From Discostella pseudostelligera (lineage: Eukaryota; Bacillariophyta; Thalassiosirophyceae; Thalassiosirales; Thalassiosiraceae), in assembly GCA_036940085.1 (NCBI GenBank), contig JALLBK010000603.1, forward strand, positions 1 through 10,178: a stretch of DNA of 10,178 nt. The letters are read 5' to 3'. The position numbers were made by a program, and so were the translations under genes. This document shows, piece after piece, positions 5,184-10,178 of this stretch. Under the pieces are notes generated by a model. The model saw only the letters and a program-made list of their open reading frames with translations. It searched no databases and was not told where the DNA came from. Positions within the stretch are counted from its first letter, which is position 1, and the number at the start of each line of letters is the position of its first letter.

Positions 5184-7932
5184 ATGACCGTGATGGACAA
5201 TCTCGTGGACGATATGGAGAGTCAGTTCTCCCTTGGTGGCTGGGGGGAAGTGCGCACTCCCACCTTTGATTCGTATTACGACTTGCAGGAGAAATTGCAA
5301 AGCGGCTCGTATGGCACCGTCTTCGTTGGTGTGCACAAGACACGGAAGCAGAAGTATGCCGTCAAGGTGGTGGTTAGGAGGTGAGTTACTACATGGAAAA
5401 AGAGAAGTACAATAGTGGAATATTTGTCTATGGAGGATTACCATCGATGTATCTCTAATTTTCCGTTTTGAACAATGATACGCATCATATTCACATAGCA
5501 AATTAAGTGAACGCGCCGACGAGGCACTACTTCAAGAGGTCGACATCATGCGCTCCCTCAATCCCAATAGCTTCGAAAAATCACGTCAAAATTTAGACGA
5601 CGTCTCCGTAAAAGAAAGTCACATTATTCACGTCATTGACTTTTACACATCCCCCACGAGATATCACATTGTAATGGAATTGGCACGGGGGGGCGATGTC
5701 TTCGACCAACTGGCGAAACGACGAGCGTACACCGAGAAGGATGCACGGGACTTTGCTCGTAAAATGATGCTCGGTATTGAATTCTTACATTCGCGTGGGA
5801 TTGCTCATCGGGATATTAAACCGGAGAATTTATTGATCATGGATAGTGATTGTGGAGAATCTCGTATCAAAATTGCCGATTTTGGATTTGCACGTCGATT
5901 TGATATGGACAATCCGGATGAATCGATGAAGACCAAGTGTGGAACACCAGCATTTGTACCCCCTGAATTGGTGATAGGGAAAAATTACGGACCAAAGTGC
6001 GATGTCTGGTCAGCAGGATGTACATTGGTAAATTTTTGAACTTGATGCACGCTCAAAACCTCTCAAACATGTTTGACGACTTGTGATTTAGTTTCAATTG
6101 TTATGCCATGCTCACACACTTCAATTTCCTCATTTTTCCAAACATCTACCTGTATCTGGCTGCATGGACGACCTCGTCCAGTTCATGCTATTGGTATGTC
6201 AACTATTTGAGTTTGTAGACTTGCTTGATATTGGAAATCGCATCGTACTCATTGTGACGTATCTTCAACATCATGTCTCTTTCTTCCTTCCTGGAAAGTC
6301 TGGTCGACCTCCGTTTTCATTCCAAAAGAATACTAAGAACGAAATGTACCGTTCCATAAGGGCTGGGGATTTCGTATTCTATGATGATTATTGGGGACAT
6401 ATTTCAATGGAGGCTAAGAAGCTTGTGCTGGGCATGCTCGTCGTGGATCCCAAGTCACGTCTCTCCGCCATCGAGGTTCTGAACGAAGAATGGATGCAAA
6501 CTAAAGACGATATTTTGATGAGCCTACGTTTAGATAAAAGTTTGGAGCATATCATTAGTTTCAACGCAAGGAGGAAGTTAAAGGGAGCGATGAGTGCGGT
6601 CATGTTCGCCACGAAGGGTGCGTTTTGGGATATCGACACTACAGCAATTTGGAGAGACAACATGCACACTGCACCGGCAACTGGAACGGAAGACGTCACA
6701 AACTCGACTCCTCTCTTTGATCAGTTGTACCATCTGGATACTAAGCTGCGGGAAGGAGTTCATGCAACAATGTGGCAAGGAACATCCACGGAAACCAACA
6801 TGACCTACGCCATAAAGGTCATCAATAGAGAGAATTTGAACTCCCTCGAAGATGCAGCAGTACTTAACGAGGTTTCCATATTGAAGTGTTTGCGCCACGG
6901 GCACATTATCCCACTGCTCGATTTCATTGAGACTCCCGAGCGTTTTTACCTGGTTATGGAGAAATGTAATGGTGGGGATGTGCTTGACAAAGTTGCGAAC
7001 ATCGCCCAATATTCGGAAAAGGATGCTTGTCAATTGTCAAAAGGGTTGTTAGAGGCTGTTCAATACATGCACGATCTTGGTATTGCACACAGAGATCTGA
7101 AGGTGAGATTGATTAGGCTGGTTCTGATCTTATATGCTGTTGCCTTCGAACACTAATTCACTTTCTTCCCTTCGTTTCCAGCCACAAAATCTGCTTCTTG
7201 GGGTAAGTTAATATAATTCAATATTATATGTTATTGCACTCAATAACTCATCATGACGCAATGCTCATATCATTCCAGAGTGACCGCGATAGTTTGTCAG
7301 TAAAAATATGTGACTTTGGATATGCCAAACGGGTCCACATGCCCCAATCGTTAACGACGCTCTGTGGTTCACTTCACTACGTCGCCCCTGAGCTGCTCAA
7401 GCATCACCCCTACGATCAATCTGCTGATTGTTGGTCTCTTGGAGTAATCATATTCTTTCTCCTGGTGGGATATTTGGTGAGTATCTTTGAAAGTTCATGC
7501 TTGATCAAAGTTATCTTTTGAAAACTTATCCTGCATTTGCATTTCGTTATAATGCAGCCATTTCATCACAAAGATCAGCATGAGTTATTCAAAATTATTC
7601 GTCTTGGAAAGTTTAACTTTGCCAAGAAATTCTGGGCGGGGATAAGCGAGGAAGCCAAATCACTCATCCAACAACTTTTGGACGTAGACCCTACTACGCG
7701 CTATACTGCGACTCAAGCATTAAATTCGAAGTGGTTGGAGCGTGCACAGGAGTCTGGTGTACTGGAGAAGAACGATCTTGGGGATAGTTTGGTAAAGATA
7801 TCAAAACTCAACACTAGTCTTAAAGGTACCGTGAGAGCGATACAGTGGGTGAATAGGAATAGGGATAGATTTCTTTCCAGTGTTACCGTCGACAATTTTG
7901 ATACAGATGATATGCTCGATAACGAGTCCTGA
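5184..7932 (+). CDS. Tandem CaMK-like protein kinase with two kinase domains and two putative calmodulin-binding helices
   Basis: Seven exons: 5184-5380, 5499-6027, 6182-6193, 6299-7102, 7182-7202, 7279-7476, 7558-7932; 2,136 nt, 711 residues. Domain 1 (about 32-312) has the Gly loop SGSYG (first Gly is Ser), K61, E79, HRD D171 with N176, DFG D193, T211 in the activation loop (KTKCGTP), PPE, and GCTLFMLLSGRPPF. It is followed at 334-343 by [10 protein letters not shown], essentially the CaMKII autoinhibitory/calmodulin-binding motif. A ~17-residue insert follows the alpha-C helix. Domain 2 (about 391-647) has a degenerate loop EGVHA but keeps K419, E437, HRD D512 with N517, DFG D533, T548 (TLCG) and APE; a related basic helix ([22 protein letters not shown]) follows at 671-692. 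Both should be Ser/Thr kinases of the CAMK group, cytosolic or nuclear since no signal or membrane segment is seen. No EF hands are visible, so it is not a CDPK. Substrates are unknown. The divergent promoter carries E2F-like repeats. Confidence 0.88.
5381..5498 (+). other. Kinase gene intron 1 (118 nt)
   Basis: Donor AG|GTGAGT and acceptor CACATAG. The phase-2 junction rebuilds an AGC codon, and the reading continues [17 protein letters not shown], which supplies the alpha-C helix with its conserved Glu. In-frame stops in the intron exclude read-through. Confidence 0.88.
6028..6181 (+). other. Kinase gene intron 2 (154 nt)
   Basis: Donor TTG|GTAAAT immediately after GCTL, with a stop codon a few codons inside. 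The acceptor CGTCCAG at 6181 leads into the 12-nt exon. Phase 0. The donor is less canonical than others in this gene but is forced by the protein alignment. Confidence 0.75.
6182..6193 (+). other. 12-nt micro-exon encoding FMLL in kinase domain 1
   Basis: TTCATGCTATTG lies between an acceptor (GTCCAG) and a consensus donor (GTATGT). Including it gives GCTLFMLLSGRPPF, which matches the second domain's [14 protein letters not shown] residue for residue in length and pattern. Leaving it out keeps frame but deletes four residues of the conserved hydrophobic core helix. Transcript evidence is not available here. Confidence 0.75.
6194..6298 (+). other. Kinase gene intron 3 (105 nt, stop-free and in frame)
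   Basis: Donor GTATGT, acceptor CTGGAAAG, phase 0. The intron is a multiple of three and has no in-frame stop, so retention would insert 35 residues between FMLL and SGRPPF without truncating the protein. The insert has no kinase-like sequence, which supports its being an intron. Confidence 0.75.
7103..7181 (+). other. Kinase gene intron 4 (79 nt)
   Basis: Donor AAG|GTGAGA right after HRDLK of the second domain's catalytic loop. The acceptor is a strong polypyrimidine tract ending TTTCCAG. Phase 0. Retention meets a TAA at 7154-7156. Confidence 0.88.
7182..7202 (+). other. 21-nt micro-exon encoding PQNLLLG of the second catalytic loop
   Basis: Seven codons between TTTCCAG and GTAAGT, phase 0 on both sides. 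They complete HRDLKPQNLLLG, including the metal-binding Asn (N517). Skipping would keep frame but remove an essential catalytic residue, so skipping would give a kinase-dead second domain. Confidence 0.85.
7203..7278 (+). other. Kinase gene intron 5 (76 nt)
   Basis: Donor GTAAGT is a perfect consensus; acceptor CATTCCAG. Phase 0, and the next exon opens [14 protein letters not shown], supplying the DFG motif. This is the shortest clear intron in the window. Confidence 0.87.
7477..7557 (+). other. Kinase gene intron 6 (81 nt)
   Basis: Donor TTG|GTGAGT, acceptor ATAATGCAG, phase 0. Splicing joins LLVGYL to [14 protein letters not shown], restoring the usual kinase subdomain IX-X sequence. The intron interrupts the second domain six residues further along than intron 3 interrupts the first. 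Confidence 0.88.
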
Positions 7933-8375
7933 ACTGAAGCAATTTGACGTAGGAGTAACTCACAACCAAGTTACCAAGTAATAGATATATTCATTGCCAC
8001 TTTAATGCTATCTGCTGCAATACAGATGCACTTTGACTCTCCATGATGCTCATACTACTTTCTCTCTCTGAGCACTTAGAAGCTTGAATACGATATACTA
8101 CAACATAGTGAAGCACTGCCGCTCGGTCCCATAGTCATGGTACTATAAATTATTACACGTCGCCTCTAAAGGTTTCGAATCAACAGTCGAACAAGCAACA
8201 CTTCGCATTTGATAATAGGATATACATATTTCACACCGTCGAACCGTCTCTCTTTCCTCCTTTACAAACTGGCAATGGTACATAGCAAAATAGCAAACGA
8301 AACTGAATGGGGGAATGACCCCCCTCCCGCCCGCCGATATCCATAACCCCCTTAAGATCATCATCGTCATCATCT
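7933..8375. other. Convergent intergenic region between kinase and MORN genes
   Basis: About 440 bp holding both 3' UTRs. A/T-rich sequence follows the kinase stop. The end next to the MORN stop is C-rich (about 8316-8352), followed by a (ATC/GTC)-type triplet tract around 8357-8378 that runs into the MORN stop codon. No gene or RNA is recognisable. Confidence 0.5.
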
Positions 8376-9632
8376 TCATATCGACGAACTCGAATAATGT
8401 CGCTTGCCCGATACTCTCTCACTACTTGTTGCGTTGGCACTCCTATCAACACTACCACCCCGACTGTGACTATGACCTTCATTGCTGCTATTATTTCTAT
8501 CCGCACCCCAATTCTCATATCGTTTCGGCACACCCGGTATCCCCATTTTAGCACAAATCTCCAAAGCTTCCGTAACACTAATCGGTCCCCAATTCACCCC
8601 CTCGACAAACTTTACTACATACTCCCTATTCGGACTCCATTGTACTCCCTCCCCAATCATGGTATCATGATGAACATACATCGCAACATCGGCACGTCCA
8701 TCATGTCGATAGTATATGCCCCGTCCATGGCGTTGATCCTCCTTCCACTCGCCTTCGTACATGTCCCCTCGATCGGGGTAGATCATTTTCCCAACCCCGT
8801 CGCGGGTACCGTGCGACCAGAAGCCGGTGTAGATGCATCCATTGGGATAGTAGCATTTACCGAAGCCGTGACGTTTGTCATTGTGGAAGCAGCCGTTGTA
8901 GTGACATCCGTTGGGGTAGGTGAGTATGCCATGGCCGTGACGCTGGCCGGAAGAATTGCGTTGACCGATGTATGAGGTAGAGGAGGAGGTTGACTTGTTG
9001 CTGGTGGTGGAAGAGTTGGTTAGTGGTAGTGACTGTGGTTGCCGAGGTGGCTGTTGTCGATTTTGTTGCTTTTGTTGCCACTGACCGTCGTCCCGACGTT
9101 CATTGCTCGCCACATGGCTCGACACAGCCGACAGCAAATCCAATGGATTCTGTTTGTTGGGTAAAGTCACCATGGTCGAAGAGGGGGAGGCCGATGATGA
9201 TGCCGATACCGAGCCCGAACTAGCAATACTTTGGCTTTGATTTTGATGCACCAAAAGACTTCGTTCAATGTCCGCTGATGTCTTGCAGAGTAGTGCCTGG
9301 GCGTTCGCGAGGGATAATCGCGGACGATTGGGGAGGGTGGGGGTGATGTAGGGTGGGCACGACGACGACATGCTTTCTGAGGTGTGGGTGGAGGATTCAG
9401 TGGGAGAATTCGAATATCGACCATGCTCTTGCTGCTGTTGCGGCGGCGGCTGTTGTTGTTGTGGCTGCTGCTGCTTTTGGGCGGCGATCGTGGGACGATT
9501 CATAACCAGGCGCAAGTGCTGAATATGCATCCTATGACGGCGAACTGCCTCGTCCTCGGCGTTGCCGCCGCCAGCGGCATTATTGCTCATGGCGCCTCGT
9601 TGTGAATGGGGATAATTATTCGATGATGACAT
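8376..9632 (-). CDS. MORN-repeat protein with long disordered N-terminus
   Basis: Single exon, 418 residues, ATG at 9632, TGA at 8376-8378. Residues 1-220 are low-complexity: a Gln/Pro-rich block at about 52-69 and Ser/Thr/Asn-rich segments, likely disordered. Four clear MORN repeats follow at about 221-242, 244-265, 267-289 and 291-312, each with Y-x-G, H/D-G-x-G and usually YPNG or similar. A decayed fifth reads GEGVQWSP near 327-334. After this comes ISVTEALEICAKMGIPGVP (351-369), a tail often seen with MORN blocks in stramenopiles, then a Ser-rich C-terminus. MORN repeats form beta-hairpin scaffolds that bind proteins or, in some cases, lipids; no enzyme domain is present, so a scaffold role is the limit of inference. 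The frame stays open upstream of the ATG to a TAA at 9705-9707 without another ATG, so an upstream spliced exon cannot be excluded. Confidence 0.82.
   Translation of the reverse strand: MSSSNNYPHSQRGAMSNNAAGGGNAEDEAVRRHRMHIQHLRLVMNRPTIAAQKQQQPQQQQPPPQQQQEHGRYSNSPTESSTHTSESMSSSCPPYITPTLPNRPRLSLANAQALLCKTSADIERSLLVHQNQSQSIASSGSVSASSSASPSSTMVTLPNKQNPLDLLSAVSSHVASNERRDDGQWQQKQQNRQQPPRQPQSLPLTNSSTTSNKSTSSSTSYIGQRNSSGQRHGHGILTYPNGCHYNGCFHNDKRHGFGKCYYPNGCIYTGFWSHGTRDGVGKMIYPDRGDMYEGEWKEDQRHGRGIYYRHDGRADVAMYVHHDTMIGEGVQWSPNREYVVKFVEGVNWGPISVTEALEICAKMGIPGVPKRYENWGADRNNSSNEGHSHSRGGSVDRSANATSSERVSGKRHYSSSSI
9429..9479 (-). repeat. Triplet tract encoding the Gln/Pro-rich block of the MORN protein
   Basis: GCTGCTGTTG-type triplets on the plus strand (CAG/CAA and CCG codons on the coding strand) encode alternating Gln and Pro runs. 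The tract is interrupted by a GGCGGCGGC (Pro) segment. It is coding low-complexity sequence, not a free microsatellite. Confidence 0.75.
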
Positions 9633-10178
9633 TGGGGCGAATCTATTACTTTGCTGACTGGCGTAGATAGCATGAGATTGTGGTGCCGTCGTTCCGCGTT
9701 CTCTTTATCGTTGTTGCTGTGCGTCATGGGTGGGCGGCGAAGGGGTTCATCAACATCGACCAACGGTGGTTGATGTGTGCGTAAAAGGAAACAAAGAAAC
9801 AACATCATGTATGGGCACATCGTGCATGATATCAAAGGAATCGTATGAGAAGCAACGGTGCGACTGTGTTTTGAGAAGTACGATACTCCTAAAATAATTG
9901 TTTGAGGCGAGAGGTGTCATTGGATGGGGTGTTCGAATCGCTTCAAGGAACATCTGTACCTACGTCACTTATTCGCTTCCGGGAGGCTGTCTCGGCTTAT
10001 CAAGCGCCTCGAGGTTCGCGTTACATCATCATCTGTTCATAGGAATTCATAACCCTGGAAAAGTTGAAGACGACTGTGAGAATTTGCAAATGTTGGAACA
10101 GCCTTACAGCTCAATGCCACTTAAGCTCGTTTAAGAAATAATTTCATACGCCCCTCGCTTAAGCCGCAGCCGCAGCTC
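9633..10178. other. Upstream region of the MORN gene; no further gene supported
   Basis: 546 bp that should contain the MORN 5' UTR and promoter. A minus-strand frame at about 9660-9790 (including RTHQPPLVDVDEPLRRPPM) has mildly protein-like composition in a frame different from the MORN ORF, and could be an alternative 5' exon, but I see no convincing splice pair joining them. A plus-strand frame at 9898-10134 has no recognisable content. The last ~15 bases are a GCAGCC triplet repeat cut by the window edge. Confidence 0.4.

Noticed and set aside
9961..9967. TACGTCA (reverse of TGACGTA) as a bZIP/aureochrome-type site
   Set aside because: TGACGT cores also occur near 3220 and 7945 in 3' flanks; the frequency is about that expected by chance.
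9898..10134. Plus-strand frame of 78 codons at the right edge
   Set aside because: It opens with TTG, has no domain or compositional support, and lies in the likely promoter of the MORN gene.

Overview
This is a eukaryotic nuclear window. It carries four protein-coding genes, short GT-AG introns (roughly 76-154 nt), Q/S/N-rich low-complexity protein segments, and short intergenic gaps of about 0.4-0.6 kb with strands alternating gene by gene. Gene style and protein families (RING-H2 with a signal anchor, MORN protein with a long disordered N-terminus, CaMK-type kinase) look like a stramenopile, most likely a diatom. A DRC11 (IQCA1) flagellar gene would point to a lineage that still makes flagella, such as a centric diatom rather than a pennate one. 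The taxonomic call is inference; no rRNA or organelle marker is present.

Layout, left to right. (1) 305-3086 (+): two-exon gene for a DRC11/IQCA1-like protein of the nexin-dynein regulatory complex, with an IQ motif, a Lys-rich linker and a C-terminal AAA domain. (2) 3680-4762 (-): single-exon gene for a membrane-anchored RING-H2 E3 ubiquitin ligase, tail-to-tail with the first. (3) 5184-7932 (+): seven-exon gene for a 711-residue protein with two complete CaMK-like kinase domains in tandem, each followed by a putative calmodulin-binding helix. Two of its exons are micro-exons of 12 and 21 nt. (4) 8376-9632 (-): single-exon gene for a MORN-repeat protein, tail-to-tail with the kinase gene.

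The RING and kinase genes are head-to-head and share a 421-bp spacer. It holds four copies of a GGCGGGA element, two as direct repeats and two as a perfect 10-bp inverted repeat, resembling E2F/DP sites. The other non-coding stretches (1-304, 3087-3679, 7933-8375, 9633-10178) contain no gene I can support.

The four genes do not form an obvious pathway. Calcium/calmodulin is a possible common theme for the DRC11 IQ motif and the tandem kinase, but adjacency in such a genome is weak evidence. The most notable items are the tandem CaMK architecture, the 12-nt micro-exon that restores a conserved kinase segment, and the repeated E2F-like sites in the divergent promoter.
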